A stretch of 64,000 nucleotides of DNA from Citrobacter koseri ATCC BAA-895 (GTDB taxonomy: Bacteria; Pseudomonadota; Gammaproteobacteria; Enterobacterales; Enterobacteriaceae): NCBI RefSeq assembly GCF_000018045.1, contig NC_009792.1, positions 372,001 to 436,000 on the forward strand. The letters are read 5' to 3'. The position numbers and the translations under genes are program-made. Below are positions 33,601-40,546 of the stretch, piece by piece. The stretch's first letter is position 1, and each line of letters begins with the position of its first letter. The notes below the pieces were generated by a model. That model had not been told where the DNA came from and did no database searches. It saw only the letters and a list, made by a program, of their open reading frames with translations.

Positions 33601-36600
33601 CCTGACGGTTGATGGTGCGACTATCACAATGGATAGCGCTGGTAGCGGCAACGCAATTGAAAACAAAGCCGCGATTAGCGGTATTCAGTTGAAAAATACC
33701 ACGATTAATGTCGGTAATGGCGTGGGTGTTCACACCGGCGCATCGATGGCGCAAACCAACTCCGGCACGATCAATATTAATGGCAGCGGTACAGGGATAC
33801 TGTTTGAGAACGTGGCTGATGGCTCTGACACCGATCAGACGCTGGATATGTCTGACTCCAGAGATCTGGTGATCAATGTGAACGGTGCCCAGGGGAACGG
33901 GATTATTACCCGAGCATCCACTGACCTGAAAACCGGCGCCAGCGTTAACGTCCTGGACAGTGACGGGAAATCAGCGCTGGTTGTCCAGGGGACGACGAAG
34001 AATGTAGAGCAATCCGGCAAACTGATCTCGGTGTCTGACAAGGCGGCGGTGGTCGATTTGAATAACGGCGTACTTGAGAGCTTTATCAATAAAGGCGATA
34101 TCCTGGCGCTGGATGCCAGCCACACTGCGCTGGAAATGAACAGTGGTAACGGGATTACCTTCACCAATGCCAGTGGGGCAAATATTGTCGGTCAGGTGAA
34201 TCTGCTTAATGGCGACAATACGGTGATCCTTGAATCAGGAAGCACTGCGACTGACATTACCAGCGGCAGCGGCAAAGATAACTTCATTCTGAAGAATATC
34301 AGAGAGAATGAAAGCGGCTCATTGTTCACGTCATTAAATGGCGGCAGCGGCGATGATACGTTACAGCTTGAGAATTCGTCATACACTTTAACCCGTGCTG
34401 ATGCTATTAACGGCATGGAGCATATTGCGCTGGCGAATAATTCTGTTTTTACCCTCGACAACGTTGCACTGGGGCTGGGTGACGACGAACTTGATGGCGC
34501 GGGAACCGGATACACCATTGACGGTTCCAGCCAGCTTAGTATTAAGAATACGGCGGATGTGACTTTCAAAAGCCATCTTGCCGGGACGGGAGTTGTTGCC
34601 GTTGATACGGCGAATAACCACTTCAACTTTGATGCTAATAATGCCGCAGATGGTTTTGCCGGTACGCTGGCGCTTACTAACAGCCGTTTTGAACTTGACG
34701 GTCTGAATAGCCAAGCGCTTAGCAACGCTACGCTGCAAGCTGGAAATGGCAGCATTACCCATGTTGGCAGCGGCGAGCAGAATATCGGCGGTCTGGATTT
34801 CAAAGGGGGGACCGTACAGTTTGACGGCGTAACGCCGGGTAACCCAACGGCTTTAGGAACGATTCACGCTGGCGCGATGGATCTCTCTGGTCGCGGTACG
34901 GTTCAGGTTGACAGCGGAACGGTCAGTAACGATCGTCCTCAGGCTGATACGCATCGTCCAATACTGGAGCAGGATGACGCGCAGGCATTGATTAAACTGG
35001 CGACCTCTGACACCGCCGTTCAGGGGGGCGCCGGTAACCTGGTGCTGAAAGATAAAGACGGTAATGTGATCAGCGATAGCATCACTGCCGATATCGCCCA
35101 GAATGGCGCAGTGGTGGCGAAAGGAACGTATGACTATCGTCTGACCGGCGGTGACAGTGATGACGGACTTTATGTCAGCTATGGCCTGACCCAGGTCGAT
35201 TTGTTGGGTAAAGACGCCGATGCGCTTATCCTTGATGCGAACGGGAAAAGCGGCAACGCGGCTGACCTGAGCGCCAGAGTGACTGGCAGCGGCGATCTGG
35301 CGTTTGACAGCCAGAAAGGCCAGACGGTGACGCTGTCGAATATGGACAATGATTACAGCGGCGTCACCGATGTGCGCAGCGGTAATCTGGCGATGCTGAA
35401 CGATAACGTGCTGGGAAATACCCGCGAGCTGAAACTGGCTGGCGATACCGGGTTTGATATGCGCGGTCATTCACAAACCATCGGCAAGCTCACGGCTGAA
35501 AGCGGCTCTCTGACCGATTTGAACGGCGGTCATCTGACGCTGACAAACGGCGGTGAAGCGTCTGGCGTACTGACGGGCGACGGGGAGCTCACCGTTGCAG
35601 GCGGAACCCTGAATGTCTCCGGGGCGAATACGGGGCTGAAGGCGACGACCACGATTGCTCAGGGCGCGACGGCGGTGCTGGATAATACGCTGGGGCTGGG
35701 TACCGGAGATATTGTTGCTGCCGGGCTGCTTAATCTGAGCAACGCCACGGGCGTGCTGTACAACAGCATCAGCGATGCCGGGAAAGTCGCGCTGGATGCC
35801 AGTGATGTGGTGCTTGCTGGCAACAATAGCCATTTTGCCGGGACCTTCGACATCGACAACGACTCCACGCTGACGGCCTCTTCCGCGCAGCAGTTAGGCA
35901 CCTCCGCGATTCAGAATGCCGGTAAGTTTGTGCTGAACACTCACGAAAGCTGGTCGCTGGAGAACGGTGTTACAGGCAGCGGGAGCGTGGTGAAGAATGG
36001 CAGCGGCAACGTCACGCTTAGCGACAGCGCCCAGTGGACCGGCGCGACGGATATCAACGCCGGTGGTCTGACTTTGGGCAGCGCGGATAACGCGTTCACG
36101 CTGGCCAGTCATCAGGTCAATATCGGGAAAGACGGGCGCTTATCCGGGTTTGGCGGCGTAGCCGGAAATATGGCTAACCAGGGCACGCTATTGATTGGCG
36201 ATGACGTCAGCGCGGCTCGCAGAGCGGCTTCTTCACCTGTCAGCTTTACCGTAGGCGGCAATCTGACGAACAGCGGCGATATCTGGACCGGAAGCAAAGG
36301 TAAAGATGCCGGTAATCAGCTTGTGGTAAACGGGAACTATCAGGGAGATGGCGGTCATCTTCATCTGAATACCGCGTTGAATGATGATAATTCCGTCACG
36401 GATAAACTGATTGTTAAAGGAAACACCTCTGGCACAACCGGCGTCAGCGTGACGAATGCTGGCGGTTCTGGCGCGCAGACGATCAATGGCATTGAAGTGA
36501 TTCATGTTGATGGTCAGTCCGACGGTGAGTTTACGCAGGACGGCAGGATTGTGGCCGGGGCGTATGATTATTCACTGGCCCGTGGTCAGGGCGACAACAA

Positions 36601-37654
36601 CGGTAACTGGTATTTAACCAGCCATAAGACAGATCCAAATCCGGGGCCGGGCCCGAAACCTGAACCTGATATCCGTCCTGAACCGGGCTCCTGGACAGCT
36701 AACCTGGCGGCAGCCAATACGCTGTTTGTCACGCGGCTTCACGATCGTCTTGGCGAAACGCAGTACATTGACGCGCTGACGGGCGAGAAGAAAGTCACCA
36801 GCATGTGGATGCGTCAGGCGGGCGGGCATAATGCCTGGCGGGACAGCTCCGGTCAGCTTAAAACCCAGAGTAACCGCTATGTGATGCAGGTAGGGGGTGA
36901 TGTTGCCCGCTGGAGCGGCGACGGACTGGATCGCTGGCACCTTGGCGTCATGGCTGGATATGGACACAACAGCAGCAACACGCGCTCCTCATCGACAGGG
37001 TATCGCTCTGACGGTTCCGTGAACGGCTACAGCGCCGGTGTGTATGCAACGTGGTATGCCAATGATGAAACGCATCAGGGCGCTTATCTGGATTCATGGG
37101 CACAGTACAGCTGGTTTAATAACAGCGTCAAAGGCCAGGATATTCAGAGCGAATCGTACAAATCTAAAGGGATCACCGGGTCGCTGGAGCTGGGGTACAC
37201 CCACAAGCTGGGTGAATTTGCAGGAAGTAAGGGTTCTAAAAATGAATGGTTTATCCAGCCGCAGGCGCAGGCCATTTGGATGGGCGTCGAAGCTGACGAT
37301 CATCGTGAATCGAATGGCACACGTATCAGCGGTGAAGGGGACGGCAACGTTCAGACCCGACTGGGCGTCCGTACTTTCCTGAAAGGCCACAGCGCGATTG
37401 ATGAAGGCAAAGCGCGCGAGTTCCAGCCGTTCGTGGAAGTGAACTGGCTCCACAATACGCGCGATTTCGGCACAAAAATGGATGGTGTCAGCATCCGGCA
37501 GGAAGGCGCGCGTAATCTGGGTGAAATAAAAACGGGCGTTGAGGGGCAAATTAATCAACAACTCAATGTCTGGGGGAATGTCGGCGTCCAGCTGGGCGAT
37601 AAAGGATACAATGACACCTCAGCAATGATAGGGATTAAATATAATTTTAAATAG
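30695..37654 (+). CDS. Giant AIDA-type autotransporter (type Va)
   Basis: A 2319-residue surface protein. Residues 1-about 65 form an extended signal peptide: MNKVFKVIWNSRLNIFVVAS matches the ESPR consensus, and the classical part ends at GTFAA before DLQ. A non-repetitive N-terminal domain (about 66-340) precedes a very long passenger of imperfect beta-helix repeats (NNGTLG, INI-G, VLMSGNATLNN-type units). I see no cysteine in it. A proline-rich linker PNPGPGPKPEPDIRPEPGSW near residue 1980 leads to a roughly 320-residue C-terminal beta-barrel ending IGIKYNFK. ATG 30695 is chosen because ESPR starts there; an upstream in-frame TTG at 30677 is unlikely. The passenger has no protease motif that I can see, so adhesion or aggregation is the likely role. 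The closest named homologue is not recognised. Confidence 0.9.
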   Translation: MNKVFKVIWNSRLNIFVVASELARGYCKSTAGNTSFGSLLKYPLMSALAVSISCILTTGTFAADLQVYDFSPQDPFEEIISGSTHLTGGFSGIQRGETGYTWTTLGQAREDGLITGDSGQWVDKDIFRMGSQTKSINYTDPVTGSTVTMKVYDNNDMQTEAAKDFRVVVSQPVGKDGQYVDRNLYQVGAGASLDVDVGQKTGNWVGAADNQFNVIMKSSVNTQNLSSAYHVTNGGSLNYQSKTVVQLGNSDNNIKDASNALAWMTAADFVGEFDSVIGKQNITNIDEFKAYNDALIQALQDGQIQLTEAQYADELNKARDTSLHGIFADTGSIAADDAIRAFVNRDAVSYIHGVGSGTNVVIDKDANIQLVGSDATVVNLENGARLTNNGTLGTAGNTYRGAYIIAARNTSFVDNNGVIDAGTNPEMADFFSSGAAGVAQGAHTAILANGSSVINNNSSGVINVAARGNYYGNTGVLMSGNATLNNDGAINIAASNEANSILGNGANIGVVTQQNTTFNNRGTLYIGRLAQRAPDDANTDIAIKQQSIGVHLYGNGTYNGSDTSQIIIGSKVQNATAIDVGGNATLDQKGSININGAVTGESVSSNIGIIARAGTQAAKVVHDGIINLNGLNSTGIQVLENGQITSSGTININGGLDPVTHYANYGIYVQGEKALAILSGTVNLSGDGAIGVHARDKGEIDVTENGTVNFKDGVNQTGYYIFGAGSTIKNAASSVQDASTQNATLYRVDGGASFYGSADSSAQLNASGDGATIIRTTGAGSHFDSGKLALSVTGTGATGIRIEGGATGEITSDAVIVRVAGKDTTAGIVDGNYYNLDGSVNDAQKGDSVLTSYAVLETANTADGAFGYIARNGGRLIHEGSIDFTADNSTGILVDGGILENHSDVTVNGVAVNIQGANSEVTNSGVVTATDGQAAYLVGNNATLALNGNGETRAAGTAHGILLDTGAKGLTVDGATITMDSAGSGNAIENKAAISGIQLKNTTINVGNGVGVHTGASMAQTNSGTININGSGTGILFENVADGSDTDQTLDMSDSRDLVINVNGAQGNGIITRASTDLKTGASVNVLDSDGKSALVVQGTTKNVEQSGKLISVSDKAAVVDLNNGVLESFINKGDILALDASHTALEMNSGNGITFTNASGANIVGQVNLLNGDNTVILESGSTATDITSGSGKDNFILKNIRENESGSLFTSLNGGSGDDTLQLENSSYTLTRADAINGMEHIALANNSVFTLDNVALGLGDDELDGAGTGYTIDGSSQLSIKNTADVTFKSHLAGTGVVAVDTANNHFNFDANNAADGFAGTLALTNSRFELDGLNSQALSNATLQAGNGSITHVGSGEQNIGGLDFKGGTVQFDGVTPGNPTALGTIHAGAMDLSGRGTVQVDSGTVSNDRPQADTHRPILEQDDAQALIKLATSDTAVQGGAGNLVLKDKDGNVISDSITADIAQNGAVVAKGTYDYRLTGGDSDDGLYVSYGLTQVDLLGKDADALILDANGKSGNAADLSARVTGSGDLAFDSQKGQTVTLSNMDNDYSGVTDVRSGNLAMLNDNVLGNTRELKLAGDTGFDMRGHSQTIGKLTAESGSLTDLNGGHLTLTNGGEASGVLTGDGELTVAGGTLNVSGANTGLKATTTIAQGATAVLDNTLGLGTGDIVAAGLLNLSNATGVLYNSISDAGKVALDASDVVLAGNNSHFAGTFDIDNDSTLTASSAQQLGTSAIQNAGKFVLNTHESWSLENGVTGSGSVVKNGSGNVTLSDSAQWTGATDINAGGLTLGSADNAFTLASHQVNIGKDGRLSGFGGVAGNMANQGTLLIGDDVSAARRAASSPVSFTVGGNLTNSGDIWTGSKGKDAGNQLVVNGNYQGDGGHLHLNTALNDDNSVTDKLIVKGNTSGTTGVSVTNAGGSGAQTINGIEVIHVDGQSDGEFTQDGRIVAGAYDYSLARGQGDNNGNWYLTSHKTDPNPGPGPKPEPDIRPEPGSWTANLAAANTLFVTRLHDRLGETQYIDALTGEKKVTSMWMRQAGGHNAWRDSSGQLKTQSNRYVMQVGGDVARWSGDGLDRWHLGVMAGYGHNSSNTRSSSTGYRSDGSVNGYSAGVYATWYANDETHQGAYLDSWAQYSWFNNSVKGQDIQSESYKSKGITGSLELGYTHKLGEFAGSKGSKNEWFIQPQAQAIWMGVEADDHRESNGTRISGEGDGNVQTRLGVRTFLKGHSAIDEGKAREFQPFVEVNWLHNTRDFGTKMDGVSIRQEGARNLGEIKTGVEGQINQQLNVWGNVGVQLGDKGYNDTSAMIGIKYNFK

Positions 37655-37657
37655 CAG

Positions 37658-37682
37658 AAAGGGGGCGTCGTGCCCCCTTTTT
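37658..37682 (+). terminator. Terminator of the autotransporter gene
   Basis: AAAGGGGGC, GTCGT loop, GCCCCCTTTTT, four bases after the stop codon. Confidence 0.88.
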
Positions 37683-37751
37683 CTGTCGTGAGTTCTCATC
37701 TTTATAACATTAAAAAACAATTTTCTTCAGGAAGAATAGAGTGAGGGATGA

Positions 37752-38333
37752 ATGATTGTAATCTCAGAAAATAGTTTTTTCCATCTTGGGGTTAGCGCAT
37801 TAGTAGAAAGAATGGCATTGAATACCACCCGTAATTTGATTGTGTTTGATACGGGGCGCGATTGTCTCTATATGCTTGATACTGAAGAGGCAAAGATGCC
37901 TTTTTTCCATGAACCGATTTTGATTTTTTCACATTGTCGGCGTATTTATCTCACCGAGAAAAACAGAAAATTCAAAATCGAAACGCTGCTATCAAAAACG
38001 AAATCTCATCCCGCTGTCAGACGGAAGCGAGAAGTATTAACCGTAAGTGAGTTACGGGTCATAAAAAAAGTTTGTCAGGGGATCAGTCAACGACGAATTG
38101 CAGAACAGTTCAAGGTCAGCGAAAAGACGATCAGTAATCAAAAAATGAACGCCTTGCGAAAGCTGAGCATCAATAAAACAACAAAGTTTTTCGTTGAGTA
38201 TCTGGCCTGGCTGAGATTGTGGCATGAGTATGTTGAGTATAAAAACAATCAAATGCGAAAACCGGTTAAACTCTCTGTCATCACGCCTGAAACCTTTACA
38301 AAAAGGCAGAGTGAGGTTTTAATAGAGGTTTAA
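37752..38333 (+). CDS. LuxR-type (FimW/RcsB-like) transcriptional regulator
   Basis: A 193-residue protein. The C-terminal helix-turn-helix of the LuxR/NarL class is clear at about 95-155 (LTVSELRVIKKVCQGISQRRIAEQF, then VSEKTISNQKMNALRKLSI). The N-terminus (MIVISENSFFHLGVSALVER) resembles a receiver-like start, but I see no full Asp phosphorylation pocket and no autoinducer domain. This is like the FimW and FimY regulators of Salmonella fimbriae. GTGAGGG precedes ATG 37752. It sits 97 bp after the autotransporter and 62 bp before an EAL protein, so it probably regulates that module. Target sites are unproven. Confidence 0.75.
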   Translation: MIVISENSFFHLGVSALVERMALNTTRNLIVFDTGRDCLYMLDTEEAKMPFFHEPILIFSHCRRIYLTEKNRKFKIETLLSKTKSHPAVRRKREVLTVSELRVIKKVCQGISQRRIAEQFKVSEKTISNQKMNALRKLSINKTTKFFVEYLAWLRLWHEYVEYKNNQMRKPVKLSVITPETFTKRQSEVLIEV

Positions 38334-38395
38334 TCTACGTAAGCCAGGATGACAATGAGTCTTGCTTATATTTAAAGGGACTTTTACAGAACTCA

Positions 38396-39907
38396 ATGAA
38401 ACAACATGCTGGGGGATTGGTGGGAAACAAGCTAGTTTTTGTGATCGTATTCTTAACCATCACTATAACCGGCATGGTGACTTTTTGGCTGGGTGCGTCC
38501 AGCCGGGTAGATAATGACAAAAGAGCATTAATCCAGCGCGTAGATTCGCTACTGTTTGAAGCGAAACAGATATCAGATTCGTTGACCGCCCATTTAACAG
38601 AACGCTGCTCAGATGAAACGGTGCGTATGCTGACGAAACAGATACACCGTTATCCGCATATTGGGGGCATTTTCCTGTTGCAGGATTCGCAGGTATATTG
38701 CTCATCCGGGATGGCAAGACCTGAACTCAGCAATTTAACCGCAGGGGAGAACGGTAATCGGCTATTTTTAGTTGATGAAACGCCGGCATTTCGCGGGGAG
38801 CCTGTATTAGCCTACGTTACTGTGAGAGGAAATAACGCAATAGTGGTGACGATCAGCACCTACTGGTTTAAGTCGCTGCTTGCAGACAGTCGTTTACTTG
38901 TTAACGTGAATGGAAATATTCTCTCCGATGATAAGTTAATCAGTACAAACAGTATTGATTTTCAAAACTCCGCCTGGCAACAATCTAATATGTTTGATTA
39001 TCAGGTAATGGAATACCCGGAACATACGGGCATTGCTTCTGTTCTTAACTTTATTTTTATTCTCTTTTTATCCGCAGCGATTGCCGTCCCTGCCGCTTTT
39101 CTGTTTAACTATACGCTACAACGAATCGCGATGTCCCGGTATATACAACTTCGCCGGGGGCTGCGCAAACAGCAGTTCGTTCCTTATTACGAACCCGTCA
39201 TGAATTGTGCTTCCGGGGCGTTATATGGCGCAGAAGTGGTCATGCGATGGAAGAAGGGGAATGATACATCCGTTATTAATGAAGAGATTATCTCTCTGGC
39301 AAATAAAACCGGGATGATATCTCCATTAGTTAACTTTATTTTACGACAGGTGGAAAAAGATATACTCTCTTTACGCCTCAGACTGCCGAGAACATTCTAC
39401 ATTAATTTCCGACTTAGTGAATCGATGATCGCTATGCCAGAACTTATTGATTCGTTTGTTGAGTTTCAAAAACGCTTGCCCAGCGATGTAAAACTGACGC
39501 TGGAATTTCCTGAGGTTGTTTATCGTGATACAACGCTTGAGTTTGATTCAGTTCTCAGGAGGTTACGTGTCGAAGGCATTAAAATTAAAATGAGTTCCTT
39601 ATTTTTAGAGCGTTTAAATGCTGACCGTAATTTATATCTTCCGGTTGATGCTGTCAGAATTGAAAAGTCAATTACCGGATTAATCTCGGACTCCAAAGAA
39701 CCTGTCGCGAGTGTTGATGATATTATTCGTTCGGCGGTAAATAAAAATTATACGATTATCGCGGATGGTATTGAAAATGATCAGCAGTACCACTATTTAT
39801 CACTGCGCGGTGTTGTTTTACAACAGGGGAATTACTGGTCAATGCCATTGTCCAGTTTTCATTTAATGCAGTATATTATTCAGAGCGACAAAGTATTACT
39901 GTGTTAA
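38396..39907 (+). CDS. CSS-motif membrane protein with degenerate EAL domain
   Basis: A 503-residue inner-membrane protein. TM1 lies at about residues 10-32. A periplasmic CSS-type redox domain follows (Cys in TERCSDE and the YCSSG motif), TM2 lies at about 218-242 (VLNFIFILFLSAAIAVPAAF), then a cytoplasmic EAL fold. The catalytic signatures are eroded: the EAL triplet reads AEVVMRW, LEITE reads LEFPE, and IDDFGTG is replaced by IKMSSLFLERL, so both metal-binding Asp are gone. It is therefore unlikely to hydrolyse c-di-GMP and may act as a protein-binding signalling module like YdiV. It follows the LuxR-type gene. Confidence 0.82.
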   Translation: MKQHAGGLVGNKLVFVIVFLTITITGMVTFWLGASSRVDNDKRALIQRVDSLLFEAKQISDSLTAHLTERCSDETVRMLTKQIHRYPHIGGIFLLQDSQVYCSSGMARPELSNLTAGENGNRLFLVDETPAFRGEPVLAYVTVRGNNAIVVTISTYWFKSLLADSRLLVNVNGNILSDDKLISTNSIDFQNSAWQQSNMFDYQVMEYPEHTGIASVLNFIFILFLSAAIAVPAAFLFNYTLQRIAMSRYIQLRRGLRKQQFVPYYEPVMNCASGALYGAEVVMRWKKGNDTSVINEEIISLANKTGMISPLVNFILRQVEKDILSLRLRLPRTFYINFRLSESMIAMPELIDSFVEFQKRLPSDVKLTLEFPEVVYRDTTLEFDSVLRRLRVEGIKIKMSSLFLERLNADRNLYLPVDAVRIEKSITGLISDSKEPVASVDDIIRSAVNKNYTIIADGIENDQQYHYLSLRGVVLQQGNYWSMPLSSFHLMQYIIQSDKVLLC

Positions 39908-39940
39908 TTTCTGATAATAATGCGAACTTTATCGATATAT

Positions 39941-39973
39941 CATGCGCATATTACCCGGAGTAATATGCGCATG
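39941..39973. repeat. Perfect 14-bp hairpin after the EAL gene
   Basis: CATGCGCATATTAC, five-base loop CCGGA, GTAATATGCGCATG. Flanking ATATAT/TATATAT lets the stem extend with one bulge. No T run follows on either strand. It may be a terminator relying on stem strength, or an operator. Confidence 0.7.
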
Positions 39974-39979
39974 TATATA

Positions 39980-40097
39980 TCAGGACTTAAGTTGTAGCGC
40001 GATCTCAACCACAGACTTACCCTAGTGGCGGGCGATATCCAGTTCACGACTGTCACGAATGATCCACCACGGATTACCGCCATTGCTGAATGTTTTT
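39980..40097 (-). pseudogene. Decayed C-terminal end of an unknown gene
   Basis: In one minus-strand frame directly after the DoxX stop, the translation reads GNPWWIIRDSRELDIARH, a TAG stop at 40022-40024, then GKSVVEIALQLKS and a TGA stop at 39980-39982. The composition on both sides of the TAG looks like genuine protein and reads through smoothly. This suggests the tail of a gene whose body is lost. I do not recognise the family. Confidence 0.4.
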
Positions 40098-40532
40098 TTA
40101 CTCGTCAGCCATCTTTTTCTGCACGTCCAGCCAGGCCACGAGCAGAAAGCCGCCAACAAGACCCAGATGCTCAAAAAATGCGTTGGCGGTGCTGAATCTC
40201 TCCATGCCTGCCGGAAGTTCCCAAAAGCGCAGCGCCAGGAACGTCGCGACAAGGGTGAACCCCGCCAGTGCCAGCGAAGCAAGCCAGCGCAGGCAACCCG
40301 TCAGGATCATGATCGACGCGCCCAGTTCCAGCGCAATAACCAGCGCGGCAAACAACGGCGCAGGAGACAGGCCGAAATGGTTCATCTCGCCGATAGCGCC
40401 CTGAAAATCCAGCAGCTTATTGATCCCGCCCTGCAAGTAGGCCGCGCATAGCCCGAGATATGCCAGCCAACGGCATACCGCCGCCCCGATAAGGGGGCGA
40501 ACGGCATGCGTCAGACGTTGTGAAAATGTCAT
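40098..40532 (-). CDS. DoxX-family membrane protein
   Basis: A 144-residue protein with four hydrophobic helices: AVCRWLAYLGLCAAYLQGGI, PLFAALVIALELGASIMILT, LASLALAGFTLVATFLALRF and HLGLVGGFLLVAWLDV. This is the DoxX/SURF4-like pattern (LQGGINKLLDF after helix 1, ALELGASIMILTG in helix 2). ATG 40532 (MTFSQRL) lies 14 bp after the amidohydrolase stop; a frame open to 40736 merely shadows that gene. DoxX proteins are linked to redox or quinone-related membrane complexes, but the role here is inferred only from the operon. Confidence 0.75.
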   Translation of the reverse strand: MTFSQRLTHAVRPLIGAAVCRWLAYLGLCAAYLQGGINKLLDFQGAIGEMNHFGLSPAPLFAALVIALELGASIMILTGCLRWLASLALAGFTLVATFLALRFWELPAGMERFSTANAFFEHLGLVGGFLLVAWLDVQKKMADE

Positions 40533-40546
40533 GTCAGGTTCCACGG

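Noticed and set aside
33835..35470. Several long minus-strand frames opposite the autotransporter
   Set aside because: They follow the repeat structure of the sense gene in another frame and have no ribosome sites.
37752..38333. Quorum-sensing LuxR receptor
   Set aside because: There is no autoinducer-binding domain; only the DNA-binding half is LuxR-like, and the N-terminus resembles fimbrial regulators.
40022..40282. 86-codon minus-strand gene
   Set aside because: Most of it is an out-of-frame reading of the DoxX gene; only the last part, after the DoxX stop, looks like protein, and it is listed as a remnant.
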